DNA of 64,000 nucleotides, from contig NZ_CP013264.1 in NCBI RefSeq assembly GCF_001456115.1, forward strand, positions 976,001 through 1,040,000, written 5' to 3'. Positions within the stretch are counted from its first letter, which is position 1. The number at the start of each line of letters is the position of its first letter. Source of the DNA: Sphingobium baderi. Lineage in GTDB: Bacteria; Pseudomonadota; Alphaproteobacteria; Sphingomonadales; Sphingomonadaceae. The notes under the pieces are model-generated. The model did not search any database. It worked only from the letters and a program-made list of their open reading frames with translations, and was not told the origin of the DNA. Both the position numbers and the translations under genes were made by a program. Shown piece by piece: positions 28,063 to 35,971 of this stretch.

Positions 28063-28914
28063 ATGTCCGAGATGACCGACATGATTCATGAAGACCCGCT
28101 TCCCGGCCATGAAAGCAGGCTGGAGCCGCAGCCCGAATGGGAGCCACGCTATCCCGGCTCGGGCCGTCTTGCCGGCAAGGTGGCGATCGTCACCGGCGGC
28201 GACAGCGGCATAGGCCGGGCGGTCGCCGCGCTTTATGCGCGCGAAGGCGCAGACGTGGCCATCCTCTATCTGTGCGAGCATGACGACGCGAAAAAGACCG
28301 TGGAGATCGTCGAAAGCGAAGGCGCCCGCGCCATCGCGATCGCCGGGGATCTGGGAAGCAAAGCCTTTTGCGGCCGGGCAGTCGATCAGGTCATGAAGGA
28401 ATTGGGAAGCATAGACATTCTCGTCAACAATGCGGGCGAGCAGCATCCGGACGAAGACATAACCGACATTAGCGAGGAACAGCTGCGCCGCACGTTCCAG
28501 ACGAATATCTTCAGCATGTTCTTTCTCACCCAGGCGGCGCGCCCGCATCTGAGGCGCGGGGCCGCAGTCATCAATTGCACGTCCGTTACAATGTATCAGG
28601 GTTCGGGCGAGCTGCTGGATTATTCAAGCACCAAGGGCGCTATTACCGCTTTCACCCGTTCCCTGTCCGAAAGCCTGATCGGGGATGGCATTCGGGCAAA
28701 CGCCGTAGCGCCCGGCCCCATCTGGACCCCGCTCAACCCCTGCGGCGGCGCGAGTCCGGAAAAGCTGGAGCATTTTGGCGAATCCACGCCGATGGGCCGT
28801 CCGGGCCAGCCCAATGAAGTGGCGCCCAGTTTCCTTTTCCTGGCCTGCGACGATGCCAGCTATATGTCGGGTCAGGTGCTGCATCCCAATGGCGGAACCA
28901 TCGTGAATGGGTAG
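28063..28914 (+). CDS. Short-chain dehydrogenase/reductase (stress protein 39/YghA-like)
   Basis: A 283-residue classical SDR with an N-terminal extension of about 35 residues (MIHEDPLPGHESRLEPQPEW). Cofactor-binding motif VTGGDSGIGRAVAALYA; NNAGEQHP structural motif; catalytic Ser in NCTSVTMYQG and YSSTKGA supplying Tyr and Lys. The extension and the E-Q-H-P motif place it in the group often annotated as general stress protein 39 or YghA-type oxidoreductases. The start at 28063 follows AAGGAG at 6 bases. Substrate unknown. Confidence 0.93.
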   Translation: MSEMTDMIHEDPLPGHESRLEPQPEWEPRYPGSGRLAGKVAIVTGGDSGIGRAVAALYAREGADVAILYLCEHDDAKKTVEIVESEGARAIAIAGDLGSKAFCGRAVDQVMKELGSIDILVNNAGEQHPDEDITDISEEQLRRTFQTNIFSMFFLTQAARPHLRRGAAVINCTSVTMYQGSGELLDYSSTKGAITAFTRSLSESLIGDGIRANAVAPGPIWTPLNPCGGASPEKLEHFGESTPMGRPGQPNEVAPSFLFLACDDASYMSGQVLHPNGGTIVNG

Positions 28915-29057
28915 GGTGGAATGTGAAAAGGCCACGGGTATGAACGGAGGCAAGGATATGGCCGACCTTGGGAAAATCGCAGGATGTGAATTAAAGTAAA
29001 GGTGACGCCTTGCCTCTTGCTCTGGCTCGCGATAGGGAGCCGCCTTCCAGCGCATGC

Positions 29058-29148
29058 GGAGCGGTGGCCGAGTGGTCGAAGGCGCTCGCCTGGAAAGTGA
29101 GTATACGTCAAAAGCGTATCGAGGGTTCGAATCCCTCCCGCTCCGCCA
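29058..29148 (+). tRNA. tRNA-Ser(GGA)
   Basis: Acceptor stem GGAGCGG/CCGCTCC, anticodon stem CTCGC/GTGAG enclosing loop CTGGAAA (anticodon GGA, reading UCC and UCU), long variable arm with stem ATACG/CGTAT typical of class II tRNAs, T-arm GAGGGTTCGAATCCCTC, discriminator G and encoded CCA. All stems pair, so the gene is intact. Its 3' end is copied in degenerate form about 390 bp downstream, marking it as an integration site. Confidence 0.97.
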
Positions 29149-29307
29149 CACACCACTAAGTTATTGATATAAAAAGAAAAAACCTCGGAAAGTGGCGCGG
29201 TTCCGCGCCGTTTGCGGAGATGGCCCGGTCTGCAGAGAGCGTATCAGGGGCAACAATTGGTCGCTCCGACGGCTTTTTCTCCGTCGCCCATTTCGGCAGT
29301 ACGGAGT
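29126..29307. repeat. Direct repeat copy 1 (contains intact tRNA-Ser 3' end)
   Basis: About 180 bp starting at TTCGAATC in the T-arm of tRNA-Ser and ending at CAGTACGGAGT. Shared blocks with copy 2 include TCCGCCACACA..TAAG..TTGATA, GCGCGGTTCCGCGCC, TGGCCCGGTCTGCAGAGAGC, GGCTTTTTCT and GGCAGTACGGAGT in the same order and spacing. GGCGCGG-tt-CCGCGCC may form a hairpin behind the tRNA. Confidence 0.82.
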
Positions 29308-29518
29308 GGCCGAAGCGATGGGTACATCATGTGCGCGATCGCAGGAGGGCCCCGATCCACCAGAGATGGCAATCTTGTAGCGGTTGTTGCAGGCTGCAGG
29401 AATTCTCTCGGTACGGACTTATTGCCTGGCAGGAGGTCTGCCACACAGACCGGACTTACCGATGCGGGACTATATTTATCGCGTGATTTCCGATGGTTAC
29501 ACGACTCCAGTCTGGCGT

Positions 29519-29700
29519 TTCGAATCTCTTTTCCTCCGCCACACATAAGTCGTTGATACAGAGCGATTTTCTTTCCCGCCGAAAGGCGCGCGGTTCCGCG
29601 CCATTTGGAGAGGTGGCCCGGTCTGCAGAGAGCAGATGGAGCGCAAGATTCGAGCGGTCAGGCGGCTTTTTCTCTGTCGCCCAATTTGGCAGTACGGAGT
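29519..29700. repeat. Direct repeat copy 2 (contains degenerate tRNA-Ser 3' end, att remnant)
   Basis: Same block order as copy 1, offset by 393 bp. It starts TTCGAATCTCTTTTCCTCCG and continues CCA, a mutated version of the tRNA T-arm/acceptor end TTCGAATCCCTCCCGCTCCG plus CCA. The divergence suggests an old duplication or an attachment-site remnant from an earlier insertion. The 29149-29785 stretch as a whole contains no convincing protein gene; only these two repeats and about 210 bp of unassigned sequence between them. Confidence 0.8.
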
Positions 29701-29785
29701 GAGGGTGCCGCATGGCGTGCTCGCGTTGGTCCTGCAACGCAAAGCGGCGCCGAAGCGCCGTTGGTATCGTGATGGATGGATACCG

Positions 29786-31447
29786 TCACATCCCGAACAG
29801 GGCGATCTGCTCGTCCCAGTCGATCGGCAGACTGGCGGTGCGTAATGATGTCGCGCTGACCGATGCAGGCTGGGTCCCGGCGAGGATGGCCTTGACGATC
29901 GAGGGCGCGAGAAAGTTCAGCCGGACGAGGCGCGATACCCAGGAGTCATTGACCTTTTCCTCGCGGGCGATTGTGGCGATGTCGATCGTGCCGTTCTGAA
30001 GCTGTTGCCACCACCCTCGCCCCTTGCGCAGCAACTCGACGAGGCCGGGATCGGGCCTGTCCTGTAAGACCGGTCGGCCATCACGCTGAACCAGCCGGAT
30101 GGCTCGGCCGGTGTGGGTCAGGCGAACCGGCGAGGTGAGCGGGATCGAGGTCTGTGTATCTGCCGGATGCTCTACAGCCAGAGTTGTGCATAGCGTCGTG
30201 ACTGACAGCTCAACCGATATCTCGCGTGCTTGGACGGCGACCTTTGCTACAAGATCGCGGATCGTATCGCGCTGCTTGCCGCGGATGGAAGTGGCAAGCT
30301 GTTCGGCCTGTTTGAGGATCATACGCAGACGATCGCTTTCGAGCGGTATCCCTGCTTGCGCGAGCAGGGCCAGCGGATCATCGAGCGCCTCGGCCAGAAG
30401 CTGGCTGACGGCTGCCTCGATCTCCAGCGCTGGTATTCGTAGGCCGTCGGTCGACCTTGCGTCTGGATCATGCTGGAGCGACCGGCTCACATAGTAACGA
30501 TAGCGGACCTTCCCCTTGCAGGCATGGACAGCAACCAGCGGTTCGCCGTGCTGATCGAAGACGCGGCCCGCAAGCAGGCTGGGCGACTGTGCCGTGCCGC
30601 CTGACCTCTCACCCTGCAGATTGGCGGCAAGCATCCGCTGGACGCTGTCCCAGGTTGCACGATCGATGATCGCCTCATGTTTTCCGGCATGGACCTGCCC
30701 CTTGTGATGGATCTCGCCGATGTAGATCGGATTGGAGAGGAGCTTATAGATCTGCCCCCGGGTGAACGGACGGCCACCTATCGCCCTCCCGGTCGTGGCA
30801 ATGCGCTCAGGAGCAATGATACCTTCGCGGGTCAGTTCGCAGGCAACCAGGCGAACATTCCCCAGATCGAGGTAACGCGCGAAGAGGTGTCGGACGATTT
30901 CGGCATGCTCTTCGACGATCGCCAGCGTCCTGCCATCGGGCTTGTAGCCAAGCGGCGGGTTGCCACCCATCCACATGCCACGCGCCTTGGATGCGGCGAT
31001 CTTGTCGCGGATGCGTTCTGCGGTGACCTCGCGTTCGAACTGGGCGAAGGAGAGCAGCATGTTGAGCGTGAGCCGGCCCATGCTGTTGGTCGTGTTGAAC
31101 GACTGGGTCACCGAGACGAAGGATACGTTCGCCTTGTCGAAGGCCTCGACCAGCTTCGCGAAGTCCAGCAGCGAGCGGCTCAGCCGGTCGACCTTGTAGA
31201 CGATCACGATGTCGATCCTGCCGGCCTCGATGTCCTTCATCAGCCGCTGCAGCGCTGGCCGTTCCAGCGTTCCACCCGACAGCCCGCCGTCATCATACTC
31301 ATCGGGTAGCAGCGTCCAGCCTTCGGACGCCTGGCTGAGGATATAGGCGGCGCAGGCCTCGCGCTGCGCATGGAGTGAGTTGAAGTCCTGCTCAAGACCC
31401 TCCTCGCTCGATTTTCGCGTGTAGATCGCGCAGCGGATTTTCTTCAT
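29786..31447 (-). CDS. Large serine site-specific recombinase
   Basis: A 553-residue recombinase. The N-terminal resolvase catalytic domain has CAIYTRKSSEEGLEQDFNSL with the nucleophilic serine (Ser13 or Ser14), then VYKVDRLSRSLLDF and LSFAQFEREVTAERIRDKI. A Recombinase domain (GYKPDGRTL...HLFARYL...ITRGQIYKLLSNPIYIGEI-like) and a zinc-beta-ribbon-type region follow, though few cysteines remain. The start at 31447 gives an ATGA overlap with the DUF2924 stop; the open frame upstream is not homologous. It could catalyse integration or excision of the surrounding island. The protein ends about 640 bp from tRNA-Ser. Confidence 0.93.
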   Translation of the reverse strand: MKKIRCAIYTRKSSEEGLEQDFNSLHAQREACAAYILSQASEGWTLLPDEYDDGGLSGGTLERPALQRLMKDIEAGRIDIVIVYKVDRLSRSLLDFAKLVEAFDKANVSFVSVTQSFNTTNSMGRLTLNMLLSFAQFEREVTAERIRDKIAASKARGMWMGGNPPLGYKPDGRTLAIVEEHAEIVRHLFARYLDLGNVRLVACELTREGIIAPERIATTGRAIGGRPFTRGQIYKLLSNPIYIGEIHHKGQVHAGKHEAIIDRATWDSVQRMLAANLQGERSGGTAQSPSLLAGRVFDQHGEPLVAVHACKGKVRYRYYVSRSLQHDPDARSTDGLRIPALEIEAAVSQLLAEALDDPLALLAQAGIPLESDRLRMILKQAEQLATSIRGKQRDTIRDLVAKVAVQAREISVELSVTTLCTTLAVEHPADTQTSIPLTSPVRLTHTGRAIRLVQRDGRPVLQDRPDPGLVELLRKGRGWWQQLQNGTIDIATIAREEKVNDSWVSRLVRLNFLAPSIVKAILAGTQPASVSATSLRTASLPIDWDEQIALFGM

Positions 31448-31866
31448 GCCGCTGCCTTTCGCTGTTTGAGGCCAAAGAAGGCAGGACCCGACCAGCGCGT
31501 ACCGGTGATGGCGCGGGCTACCTCGCTGAGGCTTTTCCAGCGCTGCCCGTTCCACTGGATCGCGCCGGTATCATCGACCGTGACGACATGCACTTTGCCC
31601 TGCCATTCGCGGACCAGCCGCAGGCCGGGCGCGAGCGGCATCGCACGCGGGCGAGCATCACCCGATCCTTCCAGCTGCAGTCGGACAGAGCGCGACAGGC
31701 CACCCTTTGCCCTGGCCTGTATCTCGTAGCCCAAAGCAAGCCGCAGCATGGCAACGCTGAGTCGAGGCACCGGACGACCGGTGAGTTTTGCCCACCGGGC
31801 CTGTAGCTTGCTGCGGGACATGTCCGCGATGTCCCGCAGCGCTTGATCGACACCGGCCACGATCAT
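31444..31866 (-). CDS. DUF2924 protein, partner of serine recombinase
   Basis: A 140-residue protein matching DUF2924. Segments: SRSKLQARWAKLTGRPVPRLSVAMLRLALGYEIQ (in part), PGLRLVREWQGKVHVVTV and NGQRWKSLSEVARAITGTRWSGPAFFGL. The last is the family's signature end, a possible DNA-binding fold. It overlaps the recombinase start and the DUF3489 stop by 4 bp each, so the three are one transcript. In alphaproteobacteria these three families are commonly found together, probably as a recombination unit, but the biochemical role of DUF2924 is unknown. Confidence 0.87.
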   Translation of the reverse strand: MIVAGVDQALRDIADMSRSKLQARWAKLTGRPVPRLSVAMLRLALGYEIQARAKGGLSRSVRLQLEGSGDARPRAMPLAPGLRLVREWQGKVHVVTVDDTGAIQWNGQRWKSLSEVARAITGTRWSGPAFFGLKQRKAAA

Positions 31867-32399
31867 ACCTCCGCCGCGATGCGGTAGCAGGTCGTATCTC
31901 CGCGTTTGTCCTTCGCGATGCTATGGCCCTTCTTCCGGAGGCCGGTCAGCGCGGCGCGGGTGGTGTGGGGCAACCAGCCAGTGGCCGCGATCATCTCGTC
32001 GAGCGTGGCGCCCTCATCGCGCCGAAGGAGTGACAGCACCGTGCCAATCTTGCTGACCGGGCGGGATGAAGGTTCAGATTCGGGACGCGACTTCTCCCCG
32101 GGTTCTTCGGGCGACCGAGCTTCTCCTTCGTCCTGACCTGCGCCAATGGCGGCTCGGCCAGCGGCAGTGATCTGCACATCAATCAGCTGGTTCTTGTCTG
32201 CCGGCCACAGATCGCTGATATCCGAAGCATCGGCTTTCGCCGCCAGGCCGCGCCGGAGAAGGGATTTGATAGCCTTGTCAACTGCGGGTGTACGTTCGCC
32301 GATGCTGTCCGGTGGCGGCAGCAAACTGCCGTCGTCGCGCTGTGAAGCGGTCGACAGAAGGATGAGTTGAAGGTCGTTGAGGCGTAGGGTTTTGGTCAT
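31863..32399 (-). CDS. DUF3489 protein, first gene of recombinase operon
   Basis: A 178-residue protein. N-terminal segment LRLNDLQLILLSTASQRDDGSLLPP, a charged/proline-rich middle, and a C-terminal winged-helix-like part LLRRDEGATLDEMIAATGWLPHTTRAALTGLRKKGHSI (shown in part) that is diagnostic of DUF3489. A DNA-binding regulatory or accessory role for the recombinase is likely. The start at 32399 begins directly at the conserved part. It is the promoter-proximal gene of the DUF3489-DUF2924-recombinase operon. Confidence 0.85.
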   Translation of the reverse strand: MTKTLRLNDLQLILLSTASQRDDGSLLPPPDSIGERTPAVDKAIKSLLRRGLAAKADASDISDLWPADKNQLIDVQITAAGRAAIGAGQDEGEARSPEEPGEKSRPESEPSSRPVSKIGTVLSLLRRDEGATLDEMIAATGWLPHTTRAALTGLRKKGHSIAKDKRGDTTCYRIAAEV

Positions 32400-32540
32400 G
32401 GATGGTGCTCCTGCTTCGGAGCGGCAGCGCGCCGCTCCCACCACCCGAAGCCCCGCCGGTCATGCCGGTCGGGGTAGCGGCCGATCTGACCGGCCGCGAT
32501 TCAGTGATGACAGTAATGCTTCGTTCCTCCGTGAAGTCGA

Positions 32541-32846
32541 ATGGAATATGCGAATACGCTGCAAAAGCTGGATCTGGACTTCGTCGATCCTCTGCGGCTT
32601 CGTCGGACCATGTCCGAAGACGCCGAAGCCTGCCGCGCGATTATCCGCCGATTGTTCTATCTTGTCACGATCGCCGCCGAAGACGCGGCGGCAGTGGCGG
32701 TCGAGGGACAGTCCAGGAGATTGTCGCCCGATCAAGCGAGGGCTTACGCAGCCAGGTTTCGGGAAATGGGCATAAGGATCGAAATCCTCTCGTCGGCAAT
32801 TACAGAATTAATTGACGGCGTTGGAAAAGATGATGAGACCACCTGA
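32541..32846 (+). CDS. Hypothetical 101-residue helical protein
   Basis: An open frame with plausible coding composition: MEYANTLQKLDLDFVDPLRL at the start and a predicted mostly alpha-helical body with Ala/Arg/Glu-rich helices. No domain is recognised. It diverges from the DUF3489 gene. The ribosome-binding site is weak. Because the flanking genes are mobile, it may be cargo of the recombinase unit. It might be a false prediction; there is no homology evidence available here. Confidence 0.5.
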   Translation: MEYANTLQKLDLDFVDPLRLRRTMSEDAEACRAIIRRLFYLVTIAAEDAAAVAVEGQSRRLSPDQARAYAARFREMGIRIEILSSAITELIDGVGKDDETT

Positions 32847-33081
32847 TTACTGCGACTGTCGGGCTATAGGGACTGACCGGCAAGTTCGGTTGCCAGGAAG
32901 GCTTAAACCAGCCCTTTGCGTTCAGCCACATTTTGACGAAGACTAGAAGAAGACATGCGTTCAGTCACACTGTTCACTCCCTTCACGCGCAAGTTTCGCG
33001 AATTCGGCACCTCGTGATAAATCTTCCGTGAAGTAAGTTGTGGCAATCGGTAAGCTCTACGAATTTTGTGGGAGGATTCAC

Positions 33082-33207
33082 ATGACAGGCGAGCTCGGCA
33101 AGGCGAGTGACGATTTGGCAGCACCTGCAGCCACCGACCAAGAGTTGTCGGAAATCGGCATCGCCATTCAGACCTTGCAGGACAAGGGGTGGCTCGCGAG
33201 CGCCTGA
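33082..33207 (+). CDS. Short 41-residue ORF with good ribosome-binding site
   Basis: MTGELGKASDDLAAPAATDQ followed by ELSEIGIAIQTLQDKGWLASA. A GGGAGGATTCAC immediately before the ATG is a strong Shine-Dalgarno sequence at correct spacing, which is why I keep it. Acidic, probably helical in its second half, no known family. It ends 9 bp before the HNH gene stop on the other strand. The preceding 235 bp (32847-33081) hold no other gene that I can see. Confidence 0.4.
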   Translation: MTGELGKASDDLAAPAATDQELSEIGIAIQTLQDKGWLASA

Positions 33208-33216
33208 TCCGTTGTC

Positions 33217-33981
33217 CTAAGCTACTCCTTGGCTGACGAAGAGGTTAGTGCGGTGCCAGATCAGGCGCTTCCGATGTTTGTCGGTCAACGGGATCGGATC
33301 CTGCCAGCGCAATTCGGCGCGAGCGCTCTCGCTCAAGGAAGGTGAGAATTGCGGCTGGCCTTCGTCATCGAACGTCACCAGCCCTCGATCGAAGGCAGCA
33401 TCCCATAAGGCCGAGAGCAGAAGGCCGTTGTGAACGTCCAAGCGCCCGGCGTCGCTCGTGCAATCCTTCCACGGCACGATGTGCGACGCGCGCAGCAGCG
33501 CCGTATCGGTGATGCCGGTCAGCGGGCATTGGCCCTGCCAATAGTCGATCAGGCCCGAGCGGAAGATGTCCTGACCAATTCGCTGGACGATGACACGTTC
33601 GGCCTCGGTCGTCTTCGGCAGGTTCTTGACCTTCGTCTCGAACTCCTGAAGCGGTGCATCAGGAAGGCTCGCCGCAAGCTGGTAGATGCGCGGCAACACC
33701 GCATAGACTTGTCCCAGCGTCTCGCAGGCGTAGCGGGCAAGACCTGGTCCCGGCATGTCAACGACGGGTATATCGAGCTCTTCAACGACGCCCGCATGAT
33801 CGAGGGCGAGAAACCACGGGCCCTGTGCGCCTGCCGCGGCGAGATGGATCGTGCCGGGCACCGTGGTCGAGCTGAAGCCCGCCCAGCCCCCGCATTCGCC
33901 CAGCTTGCGGCGGAAGCCATTCTGGAACGCGACCTTGTCGCATTCCTGGCGGATGACGAAGGGCTGCGGCGCTTCGATCAT
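33217..33981 (-). CDS. HNH endonuclease, last gene of defence operon
   Basis: A 254-residue protein. The C-terminal part holds an HNH_2-type nuclease: CPLTGI, then LRASHIVPWKDC (about residues 164-175) and RLDVHNGLLLSALWDAAFDRG (in part, HNG near 184-186), ending in a short beta strand LVTFDDEGQ. These supply the metal-binding and general-base histidines. The N-terminal 140 residues are unassigned and may recognise DNA or the partner ATPase. The start at 33981 lies 13 bp after the SMC-like stop; a longer in-frame start overlapping it also exists. By position it is the probable effector of the preceding ATPase. Confidence 0.88.
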   Translation of the reverse strand: MIEAPQPFVIRQECDKVAFQNGFRRKLGECGGWAGFSSTTVPGTIHLAAAGAQGPWFLALDHAGVVEELDIPVVDMPGPGLARYACETLGQVYAVLPRIYQLAASLPDAPLQEFETKVKNLPKTTEAERVIVQRIGQDIFRSGLIDYWQGQCPLTGITDTALLRASHIVPWKDCTSDAGRLDVHNGLLLSALWDAAFDRGLVTFDDEGQPQFSPSLSESARAELRWQDPIPLTDKHRKRLIWHRTNLFVSQGVA

Positions 33982-33994
33982 TGCATATTGATCC

Positions 33995-35971
33995 TCATAG
34001 GTCGCAGCCCAACAACCGCTCGCGGCCAGGCGCGCCGCGCAAAACCGCACGCCGCCAAGGCTCTTTGTTGATATCCTGCGGCGGCCTTGTCGTCGTTGTG
34101 ATCAAATACTGAAAAGTACCACCCGCCAACTCTTCTTCGAGTGCCCGCAAAAGCCGGAAATGCTCATCATAGATCGTTTGCCCCAAATCGGCCTCGCGCG
34201 GACTATCGTGGATCAGAAACGCGGGGATGCGCGTTCGGCCTTCAATACTCAGGCAAAGACAAGCCAGATCGAAGGCGAGCACTTTCAAAGACTGAATGGC
34301 CGCTGTTCGCCTGTCGCCCCCGGCCTCAACACCAATCTCAAGACCTTTGCCGGTCAGACGCACGATACCCTTAGCGTCCTCACCGAGCAGGCGCTGAATG
34401 ACCGCTGAAAATTTCTGCGATATAGCACCGATAGCCTTTGCCTGTTTATCCTCGAACCCCCGAAGTTGTTCGCGGACGCGTTGCAAGTTTTCTTCCAGTT
34501 TTGTGATCGCGGATTCGGCGCGTGCCAGCTCATCGACAAGTTCTGTGGAACGCTGAACATCTTCAACATTTCGGGTAGCTGTGCGCCAGCTTGTGCTTCG
34601 AGCGTCAGTAGCCTTCTCAAGGCGATCCACGCGCTCTTCCGCTTGCTGCGCCTTCTGGCTGGCCAGAGCGATTTTGGGCTTTAGGGCAGAAATTTCAGCC
34701 TTAATGCTAGCTATCGTTTGTCGCTGGGCCTCAATTTCCTGACGTTTCGCATCCCATCGCGCGCGACACTGGGCTTGATCAGGCAGTTTGTGGGACAGAT
34801 TGCAGCCATCCGCCAGCGCTGTGTCGATTGGCACCTCGCAGATGGGACAGACCGGACTAGCCGCAGATTGAGCGGCTGCCGAAAGCCCCGGAATTTCACT
34901 GCTCATCTGCGTGAGTAGCTTTTCTTCGAGAGGCAACTTCGCATCGAGTTCAGCGGCCTTCAGCTCAGTGTCGCGCAATGCAATGCGCGCATTTTGAGAG
35001 GTACGCCTCGCTCCATCGAGTTCGGCGCTAACTCCTGATGGAAGTTTTGCCGCCGCTGCGAGTTTCTCCTCCGCGACCGACTTCAGGGTCTCCAGAAGAA
35101 GAGGCGTGTCCGGCAATGCTGCATCGCCAAGACCGAGATCGCGAACGAGGCGTGCCAGGCGCCGCCCTTGATCCCATTCGAGAAAAGACCTTTGCCGTTT
35201 TGCTTGATCGAGTTGGCTTGCAAGGTCCTGTTCCTGGCGCCGTGCGGCTTGCTCTTCTTCCGTAATAGCGTTCAGAAACGCCCGCATCGCAAGCAAACGA
35301 GGCCCCTTGGCGTCACCACTTCCGGGTTGTGGCGTATCCGATCCTGATGCCGACGAGCGCCAGTCGAGGACGTCGTCAAAACGGCATTCCTGATCGCGCG
35401 CCGCCCACGCGAGAGCAACCGGCCAGGCCCGCTGACCAACCGAAAGTCGCGCCAACTGGGAGGTCCCTTCGCCAAGGATCGTGGCCTCGATGGCGTCGAT
35501 GAGCGGCTCTATGCCGGTCGCCGTTCCCTCCATCTTCGCAACAATATCGAGGTTGCCGTTCACAATAGCGAAGTGCTTGCGGGCAATGCCGAGCGGCCTC
35601 GTTACCGCCCAGCACACTCCGTCAAGCATCACTTCAGCACCGACGACGCCGTTCAGAAATGTCGTGGAGATGGCATCGCGCTGGACCTCATCGGCGAAGC
35701 GGGACTCACCGAGGCAATACCGCAGCAAACGGCAGAACAGCGTCTTCCCGCTGCCATGGCCGATTGCACGTCCGCCCCCTTCCGGATCGTCATCTCCGTC
35801 AGGCGACCAGATGATGTTTAGCCCGGGCCGCAACTCGATGTCTCGAATGATCTCGCCGCCCGGTTCTTTCCAGATTTTCAGCCGTCGCACCCAAAGCCTC
35901 GGCTCCGTGAGGTTTTTCGGAACCTCAACGTTCAGTGGCTGAACCGGAAAGAGATCATCCTGCTGCGACAT
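33995..35971 (-). CDS. SMC/Rad50-like coiled-coil ATPase with CPIC hook
   Basis: A 658-residue ATPase. Walker A is GHGSGKT (71-77) inside LNIIWSPDG...CRLLRYCLGE, a form seen in defence-associated ABC/SMC-like proteins. Two coiled-coil arms (about 235-350 and 400-515) flank a zinc-hook-like CPIC (375-378). The C-terminal head has SLKVLAFDLACLCLSIEG and a Walker-B-like FLIHDSPREADL (586-595), as in DUF2326/ABC-3C type ATPases. Its start overlaps the methylase stop by 17 bp. Likely senses DNA structures and controls the HNH nuclease encoded 13 bp downstream; this pairing resembles Septu-type ATPase-HNH systems, but homology is not proven. Confidence 0.8.
   Translation of the reverse strand: MSQQDDLFPVQPLNVEVPKNLTEPRLWVRRLKIWKEPGGEIIRDIELRPGLNIIWSPDGDDDPEGGGRAIGHGSGKTLFCRLLRYCLGESRFADEVQRDAISTTFLNGVVGAEVMLDGVCWAVTRPLGIARKHFAIVNGNLDIVAKMEGTATGIEPLIDAIEATILGEGTSQLARLSVGQRAWPVALAWAARDQECRFDDVLDWRSSASGSDTPQPGSGDAKGPRLLAMRAFLNAITEEEQAARRQEQDLASQLDQAKRQRSFLEWDQGRRLARLVRDLGLGDAALPDTPLLLETLKSVAEEKLAAAAKLPSGVSAELDGARRTSQNARIALRDTELKAAELDAKLPLEEKLLTQMSSEIPGLSAAAQSAASPVCPICEVPIDTALADGCNLSHKLPDQAQCRARWDAKRQEIEAQRQTIASIKAEISALKPKIALASQKAQQAEERVDRLEKATDARSTSWRTATRNVEDVQRSTELVDELARAESAITKLEENLQRVREQLRGFEDKQAKAIGAISQKFSAVIQRLLGEDAKGIVRLTGKGLEIGVEAGGDRRTAAIQSLKVLAFDLACLCLSIEGRTRIPAFLIHDSPREADLGQTIYDEHFRLLRALEEELAGGTFQYLITTTTRPPQDINKEPWRRAVLRGAPGRERLLGCDL

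Noticed and set aside
29126..29700. CRISPR array
   Set aside because: Only two diverged copies of about 180 bp, with no short regular repeat-spacer pattern and no cas genes anywhere in the window.
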